Shown: positions 51,659 to 61,453, numbered from the stretch's first letter. The stretch: 64,000 nucleotides of DNA from Uliginosibacterium flavum (GCF_040566545.1 NZ_JBEWZI010000001.1:1-64000), one strand, 5' to 3'. A program made the numbers and translations. Notes: generated by a model not told the origin, from the sequence alone.

Positions 51659-51685
51659 ACTAATTCCAGGCAAACTGCAGGTTTC

Positions 51686-51761
51686 TGGTGGGCGCTGACG
51701 GGCTCGAACCGCCGACATTCTCCGTGTAAGGGAGACGCTCTACCAACTGAGCTAAGCGCCC
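51686..51761 (-). tRNA. tRNA-Val (TAC)
   Basis: The 76-base reverse-strand sequence has acceptor GGGCGCT / AGCGCCC, D-arm AGCTCAGTTGGTAGAGC, anticodon loop CTTACAC (anticodon TAC), T-arm CGGTTCGAGCCCG and an encoded CCA. It lies 27 bases upstream of tRNA-Asp, and both probably share one transcript with the HU gene upstream. Confidence 0.97.
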
Positions 51762-51795
51762 CCGACCAGTACGCTACCGCGCCTAGGAAAGCCGA

Positions 51796-52068
51796 TTAGT
51801 TTACCGCATCTTTCAAAGCTTTGCCAGGGCGAAACTTCGGCACCTTGGCGGCCTTGATCTTGATCGTTGCACCGGTGCGCGGATTGCGACCGTTCCGGGC
51901 GGCGCGTTTGCCGACCGAGAAGGTGCCGAAACCGACCAACGTAACGTCATTATTCTTTTTCAACGATTGCTTGATTGCAGCGATGGCTGCATCCAGAGCA
52001 CGGCCCGCTGCAGCCTTGGAAATTTCTGCCTGTTTCGCGATGACTTCAACCAGTTCGGATTTGTTCAC
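51796..52068 (-). CDS. hupB: DNA-binding protein HU
   Basis: The 90-residue HU begins from a GTG (MNKSELVEVIAKQAEISKAA) and contains GFGTFSVGKRAARNGRNPRTG, the DNA-gripping beta-arm, and KVPKFRPGKALKDAV. HU bends and compacts DNA as a nucleoid protein. The GTG at 52068 matches the family N-terminus; the longer frame does not. It is the typical HU-beta type adjoining ppiD, with the tRNA pair between. Confidence 0.96.
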   Translation of the reverse strand: MNKSELVEVIAKQAEISKAAAGRALDAAIAAIKQSLKKNNDVTLVGFGTFSVGKRAARNGRNPRTGATIKIKAAKVPKFRPGKALKDAVN

Positions 52069-52271
52069 AACAACCCCCTCAGTGTTATCAAGCCTTGAAT
52101 AAATGCAAGCGATGCAATCAAGCGCCAGTACTGTCTCAACGGCATATCTTGTCTGCGGCAAGTTTTATAACAAGCCCCATTTGATTGGTCAAGCGGCTAT
52201 GCAGCGAAGACGCCCATTTCTGCGCTCAAAGCCCATTTGGCGGGCGTCTTGCGTTGGAGAAATACGACAAA

Positions 52272-53336
52272 TCAGCGAATGGCAATGCGCCGGAAGACTG
52301 TCAGCAAGAGTTCTTCGAGGAATAATCGCGCATTCAGCGGATGGCTGGCCATGCGCCGATGCGCCTCAATCTCGCGATATGCCGCCAACCAGGCTTCGCC
52401 ACGCCCCAGCGCCTGGCGAGTCAGTTCGCTTGTGTAATCACTGAAAAATCGGGCCGAGCCACCTTCGGCGACACGCGCACCATCACTGAGCCAGCGTTGC
52501 AACCAGGCAATCAGGATCGGCATGGTAAAGCCCGCCTCCTGCGCACCCTTGGCCTTCAGACGGCTTTCCCAATCGGCGGCCAGCTTGAGTGGATCTCGAC
52601 CGGCGAGATTTGCGAGATCGCTGGCAAATTGCTTGCGCGCATCCGCCAGAACGCCTTTGGCATACACGCGCGCAGCCAGCGGCAAACCGCTGGCAAAACC
52701 CAGCAACGCCAGATTACTGATGCCCTGCTGCTTCATCCAAACTGCCGCCTGCTGTGGACTGGGGCGCGGAAAATCGAGCACCTGACAGCGACTGCGGATG
52801 GTTGGCAGCAAACGCCGCGGCGCATTGCTTAGCATTAGATACACCGTACTGCCAGTCGGCTCCTCAAGCGCCTTGAGCAGCGCATTGGCAGCAGCCAGAT
52901 TCATCGCCTCGGCTGGATCAATGATCACCATCCGTCGCCCGCCGGCATGCCCCACGGCACCAACCTCCAGCGAAGCCTGCAGGGCACGCACCTGATCAAT
53001 CAGGATCTGGGTGGACTTGGCCTTTTCCTTCTTCGCAGGCTCGGCGCTTTCGCCATCTTCGCTTTCTTCCGCAGCCAGGTCCGCCGCAGGCACCACGCAA
53101 AAATAGTCAGGATGATTGCCCGAGGCAATCCAGGCGCAATCCGGACACGCACCACAGGCAAAGCCTTGCGCATCCGGCGTGCGGCACAGCAAGGCGTGCG
53201 CCAGATGCCCGGCCAGCAAACGTTTGCCGCTGCCTTCGGGGCCGCAAAACAACAAGGCGTGCGGCAAACGCGCGCCACGTCCGCGCAAATCCTGCCACAG
53301 CGGCATCAACCAATCCGGAAGTGCTTCAAGACTCAT
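52272..53336 (-). CDS. holB: DNA polymerase III delta' subunit
   Basis: A 354-residue clamp-loader subunit. The AAA-like domain has the P-loop GPEGSGKR (32-39) and a zinc site formed by Cys51, Cys61, Cys64 and Cys67. It continues with VVIIDPAEAMNLAAANALLK-type sequence (MVIIDPAEAMNLAAANALLK) and the sensor region EEPTGSTVYLMLSNAPRRLL. Delta' opens the beta clamp ring with the other loader subunits. Its ATG overlaps the tmk stop (ATGA), giving coupling. Confidence 0.94.
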   Translation of the reverse strand: MSLEALPDWLMPLWQDLRGRGARLPHALLFCGPEGSGKRLLAGHLAHALLCRTPDAQGFACGACPDCAWIASGNHPDYFCVVPAADLAAEESEDGESAEPAKKEKAKSTQILIDQVRALQASLEVGAVGHAGGRRMVIIDPAEAMNLAAANALLKALEEPTGSTVYLMLSNAPRRLLPTIRSRCQVLDFPRPSPQQAAVWMKQQGISNLALLGFASGLPLAARVYAKGVLADARKQFASDLANLAGRDPLKLAADWESRLKAKGAQEAGFTMPILIAWLQRWLSDGARVAEGGSARFFSDYTSELTRQALGRGEAWLAAYREIEAHRRMASHPLNARLFLEELLLTVFRRIAIR

Positions 53337-53953
53337 GCGAAACGCGCCTCCAGGCATTGCAGCACATCGGCACACACGACTTGCGGATCACGTGCCGAGT
53401 CGATCACGGCGATTCGCCCGCTGCTGGCTTCGGCGCGCTGCAGGTAAGCATTGCGTACGCGCTCGAAAAAATCGCACTGCTCGCGCTCGAAACGATCTGC
53501 ATTGTCACGCCCGCTAGCCAGGCGCTGCGCGGCAATCGCCGGCGGCAGATCGAACAGAAAAGTCAGATCGGGCTGCAAGTCGGGATGAACCCAGGCTTCC
53601 AGTGCACGAAATTTATCGACAGACAAGCCGCGCCCGCCGGATTGATAAGCAAAAGTGGCATCACTGAAACGATCACTGACCACCCAGGCGCCGCGCGCCA
53701 GAGCCGGCTCGATCACCTGCGCCAGATGCTCGCGACGCGCCGCGAACATCAGCAGCGCCTCGGTTTCCAGATGCATCGGCTCGTGCAGCAGCAATTCACG
53801 CAGTTTCTCGCCCAGCCGCGTACCACCGGGTTCGCGCGATTGCACGACCTCATAACCCCGGCTGCGCCCCCATTCGATGGTCGCCGCGATCTGCGTACTC
53901 TTGCCCGCGCCGTCGATACCCTCGAAGGTGATGAAACGTCCACGTTCGCTCAT
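53333..53953 (-). CDS. tmk: Thymidylate kinase
   Basis: A 206-residue dTMP kinase with P-loop FEGIDGAGKSTQ (residues 10-21), the DR-motif region WVVSDRFSDATFAYQSGGRG and PDLTFLFDLPPAIAAQRLAS. It phosphorylates dTMP to dTDP. It starts one base after the mltG end, in the common mltG-tmk-holB order. Confidence 0.97.
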   Translation of the reverse strand: MSERGRFITFEGIDGAGKSTQIAATIEWGRSRGYEVVQSREPGGTRLGEKLRELLLHEPMHLETEALLMFAARREHLAQVIEPALARGAWVVSDRFSDATFAYQSGGRGLSVDKFRALEAWVHPDLQPDLTFLFDLPPAIAAQRLASGRDNADRFEREQCDFFERVRNAYLQRAEASSGRIAVIDSARDPQVVCADVLQCLEARFA

Positions 53954-54954
53954 TATTTTTTACCCGATTTCTGATAGCGCTGAACCGCGCGATTATGTTC
54001 TTCCAGCGTGCGCGAGAACTCGCTGCTGCCATCGCCACGGGCCACGAAGTACAGATAATTTCCGCTCGCCGGATGCAGCGTCGCCCGTAATGCAGCCACG
54101 CTGGGCATGGCGATCGGCGTGGGCGGTAAGCCACCGCGCGTGTAGGAATTAAAGGAAGTATCCGCCTGCAGATCGCGCCGGCGCAGATTGCCATCAAAAC
54201 CCGGCCCCATCCCGTAAATGACGGTTGGGTCGCTCTGCAATGGCATGCCGATGCGCAAACGATTAATGAACACCGAAGCAATCTGCGCGCGATCCTGTGC
54301 CTGCCCTGTTTCCTTTTCAACCACCGAAGCCAGCACCAGTGCCTCGTAGGGCGTCTTCAATGGCAGGTTTTGAGCGCGCTCCTGCCACTCGCGCTGCAAC
54401 TGCTGCTGCATGCGCTGCTGGGCGCGGCGCAGCAGTTCCAGATCACTACTGCCCCGCGAAAAACTATAGGTGTCGGGTGCAAACAAACCCTCCGGCAGCG
54501 TACCGGGCGCCCCCAGACGGACCATTATTTCTGCATCACTCAAGACTGCCGTTTCGTGCGCCAATTCAGGATGCGCATTTAGCACAGCGCGTACGCGCGC
54601 AAAATTCCAACCTTCGATCAGGGCCACATCAGAGTAAGCATTCGCGCCCGTCGATAGCAGCGAAACCAATTCCCAAGCCGTCAGCGGCTTGTCGATCCGG
54701 TAGCTGCCGGCCTTGATGCGGATGGAATGGCCGCTGAGCCGTGCCAGCCAACTCAATGCCGGCGGCCACACTTCCACGCCAGCGTCGGCGACCTTGCGCG
54801 AGATCAGCCGCATGGATTCACCGCGCGCAATCTCGAAATCGACCGTCGGCTGACGCAAAGACAAAGGCTGCGTGGCGTACCAGCCCACCACGGCAGCGAG
54901 CACCAGTAACAGAAACAAACACAGCTTGAACAGACGGGAAATCGTACGCAGCAT
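53953..54954 (-). CDS. mltG: Endolytic murein transglycosylase MltG
   Basis: A 333-residue YceG-family enzyme. An N-terminal membrane anchor (LFKLCLFLLLVLAAVVGWYA) is followed by a LysM-like domain and the catalytic part with ALVLASVVEKETGQA (catalytic Glu in VEKETG), ASVFINRLRIGMPLQSDPTV and the closing LHPASGNYLYFVARGDG. It cuts nascent glycan strands and ends their growth. The ATG at 54954 is preferred over the TTG two codons upstream. Confidence 0.95.
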   Translation of the reverse strand: MLRTISRLFKLCLFLLLVLAAVVGWYATQPLSLRQPTVDFEIARGESMRLISRKVADAGVEVWPPALSWLARLSGHSIRIKAGSYRIDKPLTAWELVSLLSTGANAYSDVALIEGWNFARVRAVLNAHPELAHETAVLSDAEIMVRLGAPGTLPEGLFAPDTYSFSRGSSDLELLRRAQQRMQQQLQREWQERAQNLPLKTPYEALVLASVVEKETGQAQDRAQIASVFINRLRIGMPLQSDPTVIYGMGPGFDGNLRRRDLQADTSFNSYTRGGLPPTPIAMPSVAALRATLHPASGNYLYFVARGDGSSEFSRTLEEHNRAVQRYQKSGKK

Positions 54955-55000
54955 CGGCAAAGTGAATCTTCGATAAAGCCGGGCCGGGCCGGCGGCGCCC

Positions 55001-55006
55001 TATAAT
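55001..55006 (+). promoter_or_regulatory. Candidate -10 element for ygfZ
   Basis: A perfect TATAAT lies in the G+C-rich mltG-ygfZ gap, 36 bases before the ygfZ ATG. No good -35 accompanies it. Confidence 0.45.
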
Positions 55007-55042
55007 AGCGGAAACAACAGAACCCCCTACAGGACACCCGAC

Positions 55043-56080
55043 ATGAACGCCCCCTGGTCTGAATTCCTGCAAGCACATGGTGCATCCATCGATGCTGCTA
55101 CACCTGATCAAATCAGCTTCCGCACCCCGCGCGAAGAAACCACGCTAGCCGCCCGCAGCACGGTGCTCGTGCCCCTGATACACCTGGGCCTGATCCACGC
55201 CGCCGGTGAAGAGGCCGCAAATTTTCTGCACAACCTCGGCTCCAACGACATCAAGAAGCTTGCGCTGGAGCGTGCCCAGCACAACAGCCTGAATAGCCCC
55301 AAGGGCCGCATGCTCGCCAGTTTTGTGATCTGGCGCAGTGAAGCCGGCTTCAGCCTGGCGCTCTCGGCCGACCTGCATGCATCCATCCTCAAGAAACTTT
55401 CGATGTACGTGCTGCGCGCCAAAGTCAAACTCTGCGACGGCGGCACCGAACGTGTGCTGCTCGGTCTGGCCGGTCCGCAAGCCACTGCCGCGCTCGCCGC
55501 CGCTGGCTTGTCCGCGCCAGCAGAGGTATTGGGCGTTAGCCAGGGCGACACGCGCGTCGTCCATCTGGATGGCGAACGCTATCTGATCGATTGCCCGGCA
55601 GAGGCCGCTGCCCAAGTGTGGCAAACACTGACCGATGCGGGCGCTGCCGCAGCCGGCACAGCCGCTTGGCGCTGGCTGGACATTCAGGCTGGCCTGCCGG
55701 TGGTCACCGCGCAGACTCAGGATGAGTTCGTGGCCCAGATGCTGAATTTCGAACTGCTCGGCGGCGTGAATTTCCAGAAAGGCTGCTATCCCGGCCAGGA
55801 AATCGTCGCCCGCACGCAATACCTTGGCAAGCTCAAGAAACGCATGGTCCGCGCTCACGTGGCCGAAACATCCGACGCGCAGGTCGGCGCCGACGTGTAC
55901 GCCCCCGAATTTGGTGAGCAATCCTGCGGCAAGCTGGTCAGCGTGGCGGAGTCGCCCGAGGGCGGTTTCGATCTGCTCGCAGTGATGCAGATCTCGGCCT
56001 TCGAGGCAGGCGAAGTTCATCTGGGCGCTGTCGATGGTCCGCTACTGAGCCTGGCCGCTCTGCCCTACACTGTGGATTGA
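55043..56080 (+). CDS. ygfZ: Folate-binding Fe-S cluster assembly/repair protein YgfZ
   Basis: A 345-residue GcvT-fold protein with the YgfZ signature KGCYPGQEIVARTQYLGKLK, in which the Cys is essential in the family. Earlier stretches include FLHNLGSNDIKKLALERAQH and SPKGRMLASFVIWR. YgfZ uses tetrahydrofolate to maintain certain Fe-S enzymes such as MiaB. It is divergent from mltG, as often seen in betaproteobacteria. Confidence 0.95.
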   Translation: MNAPWSEFLQAHGASIDAATPDQISFRTPREETTLAARSTVLVPLIHLGLIHAAGEEAANFLHNLGSNDIKKLALERAQHNSLNSPKGRMLASFVIWRSEAGFSLALSADLHASILKKLSMYVLRAKVKLCDGGTERVLLGLAGPQATAALAAAGLSAPAEVLGVSQGDTRVVHLDGERYLIDCPAEAAAQVWQTLTDAGAAAAGTAAWRWLDIQAGLPVVTAQTQDEFVAQMLNFELLGGVNFQKGCYPGQEIVARTQYLGKLKKRMVRAHVAETSDAQVGADVYAPEFGEQSCGKLVSVAESPEGGFDLLAVMQISAFEAGEVHLGAVDGPLLSLAALPYTVD

Positions 56081-56082
56081 AA

Positions 56083-56203
56083 CAGACTGAAGAGCCTCAC
56101 CCAGCGGGCATCTGCAGACACCCCGCCTGTACATGCCCGTGTATATTGACTAAACAGGCAGGTATCGCGCAGATCGAGTCTGCGCGGGGCTCTGCAGACA
56201 GGC
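56083..56203. repeat. Two GAAGAGCC-family repeats after ygfZ
   Basis: ACTGAAGAGCCTCACCCAGC with GGCATCTGCAGACACC (56086-56122) and ATCGAGTCTGCGCGGGGC with TCTGCAGACAGGCC (56173-56204). They fill the convergent gap between ygfZ and the MscS-type gene. Confidence 0.6.
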
Positions 56204-56207
56204 CAGA

Positions 56208-57041
56208 TTACGCCATCGGGCCCAGCAAACGGACTTCGCGCTGCGGGAAGGGCAATTTGATACCCTCGCGCGCGAAGGCCTCCAGCACCGCCAGATGAAT
56301 CTCGCCGACGGCCAGCGGATTATCTGCCACGCCCACCCAGGGCTTGATGGCAATGCTCACGCCGGACTCCTCCAGCGCGGCGATCTGCACCAGTGCAGCC
56401 GGCTCGGCCAGCACGCGCGGGTTGGCGCTCAACACCTCAAGCACCACGGCCAGCACTTGATTCATGTCCGAGTCGTAAGCCGCACGCGCACGCAGATCAA
56501 GCTGGCGGATGTGGCCATAGTTGTGCAGGATTTCGCCGACCAGCTTGCGATTCGGCACGACCACGCGCGAATTATCGGCATGCGTCAGCACGGTGTTGAA
56601 CAGGCTGATCTCACTGACCACGCCCTCCACGCCAACAACGCTGATGTACTCACCGATACGGAAAGGGTGAGTCAGGATGATGGTCAGGCCCGCCACCAGA
56701 TTCGACAGCAGCCCCTGCATCGCCAGCGCGATCCCCGCCCCCGCCACACCCAGGCCGGCAATCAGCGGCAAAAGCTGCACGCCCAGATTCTGCAAGGCGA
56801 TCACGCCGAACAGCGCCAGCACGATGACGCGCGCCACGCGCACCAGCAGCAATTCCAGATCCGGTTCCAGATGCAGGCGCGTCAGCGAATGCTTGAGCAT
56901 CTTACCGACCCAGCGCCCGGCATAGAAACCTGCGGCAAGAATGATCAGCGCCACCAGCAGCCTGGGACCGAAACTCACGGCTTGTGTCACCACCACGGCC
57001 TGCGCCTGATCCAGCAGCTGCAGCGACTTATCCATGTTCAA
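56208..57041 (-). CDS. Small-conductance mechanosensitive channel (MscS family)
   Basis: The 277-residue protein has three N-terminal spans, the third being the pore helix GLGVAGAGIALAMQGLLSNL of the Gly/Ala-rich MscS type. The beta domain follows (HPFRIGEYISVVGVEGVVSE, VVVPNRKLVGEILHNYG), then the C-terminal domain ending LPFPQREVRLLG. It gates open under membrane tension to release solutes. Its size is close to E. coli MscS (286). Its ATG overlaps the stop of the larger MscS gene upstream (ATGA). Confidence 0.93.
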   Translation of the reverse strand: MNMDKSLQLLDQAQAVVVTQAVSFGPRLLVALIILAAGFYAGRWVGKMLKHSLTRLHLEPDLELLLVRVARVIVLALFGVIALQNLGVQLLPLIAGLGVAGAGIALAMQGLLSNLVAGLTIILTHPFRIGEYISVVGVEGVVSEISLFNTVLTHADNSRVVVPNRKLVGEILHNYGHIRQLDLRARAAYDSDMNQVLAVVLEVLSANPRVLAEPAALVQIAALEESGVSIAIKPWVGVADNPLAVGEIHLAVLEAFAREGIKLPFPQREVRLLGPMA

Positions 57042-58309
57042 ACGCCCTCGACTGTGAGAGGAGCCTGCACCACGGCCGGATTGAGCAAACGAACTTCGCG
57101 CTGCGGATAGGGAATTTCGACCCCCTCCTCGCGGAAACGGCGCAGGATGGCGCGATTCAGATTGGAGCGGATTTCGAGATGGCCCTTTTCCGGGTCACTG
57201 ATCCAGAACCCCAGCTCCAGCGTCATGCCGCTATCGTCGAAAGAAACCAGAAAAGCCTGCGGAGCCGGATCGGCAATGACCCGCTCCTGCTGCTGAGGCA
57301 ATTCAGTGAGGATTGCCAGTGCGCGTTCCACGTCGCTCTGATAACTCACCTGCACCTTCACAGCCACGCGCACGCGCGGGTCGGAATAGCTGTCGTTGAT
57401 CACTACCGATCCAACGAGCGTCTCGTTCGGCAGCAAAAAATGCGAGCCAGAACCGGCCTTGAGCACGGTGTAACGCGTGGTGATCTGCATCACCTCGCCC
57501 CGGTCTGTGCCCACCTGGATAATGTCGCCAAGGCGGATCGAATGATCCAGCAGGATGATGAAACCGGAGACGTAGTTGCTGGCAATTTTCTGCATGCCAA
57601 AGCCCAGCCCCACACCCAGCGCCCCACCAAAAACCGACAGTGTGGTGAGATCCAGTCCCACCAGCTCCATGCCGACCAGAATCGAAACCAGAATGAGGAC
57701 GGCCTTGACGATGCGCGAGAGCACCACCTGCACGCTCGAATCCAGCCCGGACATCTGCAGTAGCCGCGTCTCGATCACGCCGCCCAACCACAGAGCAAAC
57801 ACCAGCGCGGCCAATACCGAGGCCAGTCCCTGTGAGACGTTCCACAAAGAAACGTGAGACTTGCCCAGTGGCAGCACAAAGCTGTCCAGCCACGCAATCA
57901 GTTCAGGCAAAACTCCCAGCAAATCGAGTGCCACGCCCAACCACACCAGCACAGCAATGCTGCGGCCGAAACTTGCTACCCACAGCGCCTTTGGAAAGCC
58001 GCGCTGCACGGCATACACCACCATACGGATACCGACCATGGCCCAGAGCAGTTGCACCGCCACGGCCACAAAGTGCAGCTTCCAGCCATAGTGATGGGCC
58101 GTAAAGCGCAGCCCCGTCAAGAACAGAATGGCCAGCAATGGAAACACCAGCTGACGCACGCCGCCAGCATCCAGAGAGCTGACCACCTGTTTGCGCAGCC
58201 TGCGCGCCAGCAGTGCCGCCAGCCCGATCAAGGCAGCCAGCACCAGCAATTCATGCCGCGCAGCGGGGTTCGTCAGCAAACTCAACAGCTCGGCATACAG
58301 GCTATCCAT
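57038..58309 (-). CDS. Larger MscS-family mechanosensitive channel
   Basis: A 423-residue member with about five or six spans, longer than MscS. The pore region is VFGGALGVGLGFGMQKIASN, followed by YVSGFIILLDHSIRLGDIIQ, the loop FLLPNETLVGSVVINDSY and a C-terminal IPYPQREVRLLNPAV. The two genes share the same closing motif but only distant overall similarity, so duplication is old or they were acquired separately. They are co-oriented and overlapping, suggesting joint osmotic protection. Confidence 0.9.
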   Translation of the reverse strand: MDSLYAELLSLLTNPAARHELLVLAALIGLAALLARRLRKQVVSSLDAGGVRQLVFPLLAILFLTGLRFTAHHYGWKLHFVAVAVQLLWAMVGIRMVVYAVQRGFPKALWVASFGRSIAVLVWLGVALDLLGVLPELIAWLDSFVLPLGKSHVSLWNVSQGLASVLAALVFALWLGGVIETRLLQMSGLDSSVQVVLSRIVKAVLILVSILVGMELVGLDLTTLSVFGGALGVGLGFGMQKIASNYVSGFIILLDHSIRLGDIIQVGTDRGEVMQITTRYTVLKAGSGSHFLLPNETLVGSVVINDSYSDPRVRVAVKVQVSYQSDVERALAILTELPQQQERVIADPAPQAFLVSFDDSGMTLELGFWISDPEKGHLEIRSNLNRAILRRFREEGVEIPYPQREVRLLNPAVVQAPLTVEGV

Positions 58310-58341
58310 GCAAGTCCTTTAGCGTGAAAGTCACAAGCCGA

Positions 58342-59619
58342 TCAGGCGATGCGCTCAAACACCGCGGCGTAGAAACCATCCGTGCCATGCGTCAGCGGAT
58401 CCAGACGCAAGCGATCGCCGGTATCCAGCGCGATCTTGGCCTCGGTCAGCACTTCATTCGCAGGAATCTGCTTGTATTCGGGATGCGCGGCGATGAAGGC
58501 GTCAACCACCACATCATTCTCGACATCAAGCAAGGAACAGGTGGCGTACACCAGACGCCCGCCCTTTTTCACCAGACGCGAAGCGGCGGCGAGAATGCGC
58601 GCCTGCTTTTCGCTCAACTCGATCACGCCCGGCTCGGTTTGACGCCATTTCAGATCCGGATTGCGACGCAAGGTGCCAAAGCCGCTGCATGGAGCATCGA
58701 CCAGCACGCGATCCATCTTGCCGGCCAGACGCTTGATGCGCGAATCGTTTTCGTGATCGATAGCGGCCGGATGCACGTTTGACAAGCCTGCACGCGCCAG
58801 ACGCGGTTTGGCCTTGAGCAAACGCTTCTCGGACACATCAAAGGCATACAGACGCCCGGTCGAGCGCATCAATGCGCCCAGCAGCAGCGTCTTGCCGCCG
58901 GCACCGGCGCAGAAGTCGGCAACCATTTCGCCACGCTTCGGGCCCACCAGAAAGCCCAGCAGCTGCGAGCCCTCGTCCTGCACCTCGATGCTGCCATCGA
59001 GAAACAGCGGATGCTTCTGCAGCGAAATCCGCGATTCCAGGCGAATGCACAGCGGCGAATACTGACCCGCGCTGGCGGCAATGCCATCAATCTTGAAGCG
59101 TTCCAGCACTGCATCGCGCTCGATTTTGAGCGGATTCACGCGCAGATCCAGCGGTGCCGGGCGGTTGAAAGCGGTAGCCAGGGCCAGCAGCTTTTCTTCC
59201 GCGTCCTCGCCGCCGAACTGCGCAGCCAGCCGTGCAGCCAGCCAGTCCGGCATGTTGGTGCGCTCGCCGAGTGTGGTCGGCGTGTAAGCAGCCGCTTTCA
59301 CTTCGACGATCCAGTCGAGTTCGTTTTTGGAGAGCAGCGGCGCGAGCTGACGCTGTGAGTAACCTTCAATGCGGATCAACCAGGCCAGCACGAGTTTGCG
59401 GGCACGCACGGAATCGCCGACAACACCCTGAAGCTGACGCAAATTGCGCAGCACGCCATATACAGCTTCGGCAATGAAGGCGCGGTCATGCACGCCGGCA
59501 TTGCGGTTATGGCGAAAAAATGCGGAAACCACGCTATCGGCGGGGTATTGGAAACGCAGCACGTCTTCGAGTACATCGGAAGCGGCTTCAAGCTGGGGGG
59601 AGGTAATGTTCGTAGTCAT
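58342..59619 (-). CDS. RsmB/NOP-family RNA (cytosine-C5) methyltransferase
   Basis: A 425-residue class I SAM methyltransferase. An N-terminal NusB-like helical part (about 1-150) is followed by FNRPAPLDLRVNPLKIERD, the SAM loop MVADFCAGAGGKTLLLGALM, motif IV RVLVDAPCSGFGTLRRNPDL with the release Cys, and motif VI GRLVYATCSLLDVEND with the catalytic Cys. It should make m5C in RNA, most likely rRNA. Whether this is RsmB (C967) or a related enzyme cannot be said from motifs alone. Confidence 0.9.
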   Translation of the reverse strand: MTTNITSPQLEAASDVLEDVLRFQYPADSVVSAFFRHNRNAGVHDRAFIAEAVYGVLRNLRQLQGVVGDSVRARKLVLAWLIRIEGYSQRQLAPLLSKNELDWIVEVKAAAYTPTTLGERTNMPDWLAARLAAQFGGEDAEEKLLALATAFNRPAPLDLRVNPLKIERDAVLERFKIDGIAASAGQYSPLCIRLESRISLQKHPLFLDGSIEVQDEGSQLLGFLVGPKRGEMVADFCAGAGGKTLLLGALMRSTGRLYAFDVSEKRLLKAKPRLARAGLSNVHPAAIDHENDSRIKRLAGKMDRVLVDAPCSGFGTLRRNPDLKWRQTEPGVIELSEKQARILAAASRLVKKGGRLVYATCSLLDVENDVVVDAFIAAHPEYKQIPANEVLTEAKIALDTGDRLRLDPLTHGTDGFYAAVFERIA

Positions 59620-59707
59620 CCCGCCATTATCCCATTGGAGCCCCCCTTGCTGCCAATGAATTGGCTTTGTTCATGCTTGAAACACATCAATGGATGAATT
59701 TTTCGCA

Positions 59708-59835
59708 CTAATGAGCTCGTAGAGTCTCACCGAACAAGGATCTCGCAGCAGCCATCGCGCAGACCCTCTCCAGTAAAGGCGCTGCAAGGCATATCCCTGC
59801 AGAGCAAGTCTGAAAGCGGCTCTTCAAGAGCCCCG
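59708..59835. repeat. Degenerate GAAGAGCC-family repeats between the methyltransferase and MCP genes
   Basis: CTCGTAGAGTCTCACCGAAC, CGCGCAGACCCTCTCCAG and AAGTCTGAAAGCGGCTCTTC with AAGAGCC at 59833 are strung over 130 bases. They are more decayed than other copies. Confidence 0.45.
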
Positions 59836-59839
59836 ACGA

Positions 59840-61453
59840 TTACACCTTGTAGGCCGCCAGCGCGTCAGCAATCCCCCGACTCATCGTCGCGATGTGATCC
59901 ACCGCCTGTGCGGAAGAACTGGCCGCTGCCGAATTGCGCTCGGTCATCTGCGCAATCTGTTCGATTTGCTGGGCAATCATGGTACTGGCGCTGCTCTGCT
60001 CGCGCACTGCATCTGAAATCTCATCGACCATGCTGACCACCGCCCCGGAGCCCTGCTGAATCCCCTGGATCGACTCGCCAGCACGCTGGGCGTTCTCCAC
60101 ACCCGCATCCACTTCCTTGACCGCGACACTCATGCTATCCACTGCCAGTCGCGCACTTTCCTGCATGCGCCCGAGCAGCGTAGTGATTTCCTGGGTGGAC
60201 TTGGCCGTGCGCTCAGCCAGCTTGCGTACCTCGTCAGCGACCACCGCAAAACCCCTGCCTTGCTCACCAGCCCGCGCCGCCTCAATGGCCGCATTCAAGG
60301 CAAGCAGATTGGTCTGATCGGCAATTTCGCGAATGATATTGGCCACGGAGGAGATGCTGTCACTATCGCTACGCAGGGCATCAATGCGCTCTGCAGCCTG
60401 ACGCACCGTGCCGGAAATGGTCTGAATACCCCGCACAGTGGCCAAAATTACTTCAGACCCGCGCGTAGCGTTGTCTCGCGACGCTTGCGTATGATGACTT
60501 GCCTCCTCGGCCTGATGCGAGACCACGGAAATACTCACCGTCAGCTCCTCGATTGCCGCTGCCATGCTGGTAGATGCCGAACTCTGCGCCAGTGAATTAT
60601 CGGCAATCTGATGCGCACTGGCCTCCGCCTCCCCTGTCACAACCTGCATCCGCCCGGTAGCCTGCTGGATTTCAGAAAAACTGCTGCGCAACTTGGCCAG
60701 CAAGGCGTTGTAAGCCTCCAGCGTCCGGCCAACCTCATCCTGGCTACGCACCGGGATGCGGTCACGAAAATCAAGCTGTTCGGCAGTGCGTTCGATAGCA
60801 CGCTGCATTGCCCCAAGCGGCGCGGTAATCGAACGTCCCAGAAAGAAACCCAGGACGCCGATCAGGGCCAAGCCAAGAGCTGCGGCAACAAGCGTCACGG
60901 TGATCGTCGCTGAAAAAGCTTGGCCAGCCTCCTGCGCCACTGCCTCTGCCTCTGCCGCCTTGATCTTGAGGAGGCCATCAAAGGCATCCGACAAGCGTTT
61001 GTGCACGGGGCCGATCTGCGTTTGCATGACGCCCAGCGCCATCTGCTGCTCCCCCATCTTGGCAAGATTCTGCACTTGGGTCATTTTCGAGATGTAGGCT
61101 GAAATGCCGAGCTTGGCCTCGTTCAGTACTTGTTTCTCTTCCTCACCTGTCGCCTTTTCGGTGTACAGGTTGATCTCCTTGATGATGCCATCGACCAAGC
61201 TATTCATGTGCGCGTCCGCCACCTTTGCAGCCTCGGCATCGGTGATCGAGATCCGGTCGAATGCTGCAGCGTGTGCGCTCAGGTACTTTGCCCGAACTTC
61301 CCCGGCAGCCATCACGGCAGGTAGCGTGGTGGTCGTGATGTTGTCGACACCACCCTTGATCCGGTTCAAGCCCGTTAGCGACACCCCCACCAAGGCCGCG
61401 CAAGTCACCAGCGCCATCAGGATCAACAAACTAATTTTGCGCGCGATACTCAT
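59840..61453 (-). CDS. Methyl-accepting chemotaxis protein
   Basis: 537 residues from ATG 61453, chosen for the GGGAGGTGGGA ribosome-binding site just before it. A first membrane span (about 7-30), a four-helix sensor domain (about 35-190), a second span (ATITVTLVAAALGLALIGVL), a HAMP domain with ITAPLGAMQRAIERTAEQLD, and the signalling hairpin EIADQTNLLALNAAIEAARA with GRGFAVVADEVRKLAERTAK. No C-terminal CheR-binding pentapeptide is seen. Ligand unknown. A weak sigma-28 site precedes it. Confidence 0.94.
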   Translation of the reverse strand: MSIARKISLLILMALVTCAALVGVSLTGLNRIKGGVDNITTTTLPAVMAAGEVRAKYLSAHAAAFDRISITDAEAAKVADAHMNSLVDGIIKEINLYTEKATGEEEKQVLNEAKLGISAYISKMTQVQNLAKMGEQQMALGVMQTQIGPVHKRLSDAFDGLLKIKAAEAEAVAQEAGQAFSATITVTLVAAALGLALIGVLGFFLGRSITAPLGAMQRAIERTAEQLDFRDRIPVRSQDEVGRTLEAYNALLAKLRSSFSEIQQATGRMQVVTGEAEASAHQIADNSLAQSSASTSMAAAIEELTVSISVVSHQAEEASHHTQASRDNATRGSEVILATVRGIQTISGTVRQAAERIDALRSDSDSISSVANIIREIADQTNLLALNAAIEAARAGEQGRGFAVVADEVRKLAERTAKSTQEITTLLGRMQESARLAVDSMSVAVKEVDAGVENAQRAGESIQGIQQGSGAVVSMVDEISDAVREQSSASTMIAQQIEQIAQMTERNSAAASSSAQAVDHIATMSRGIADALAAYKV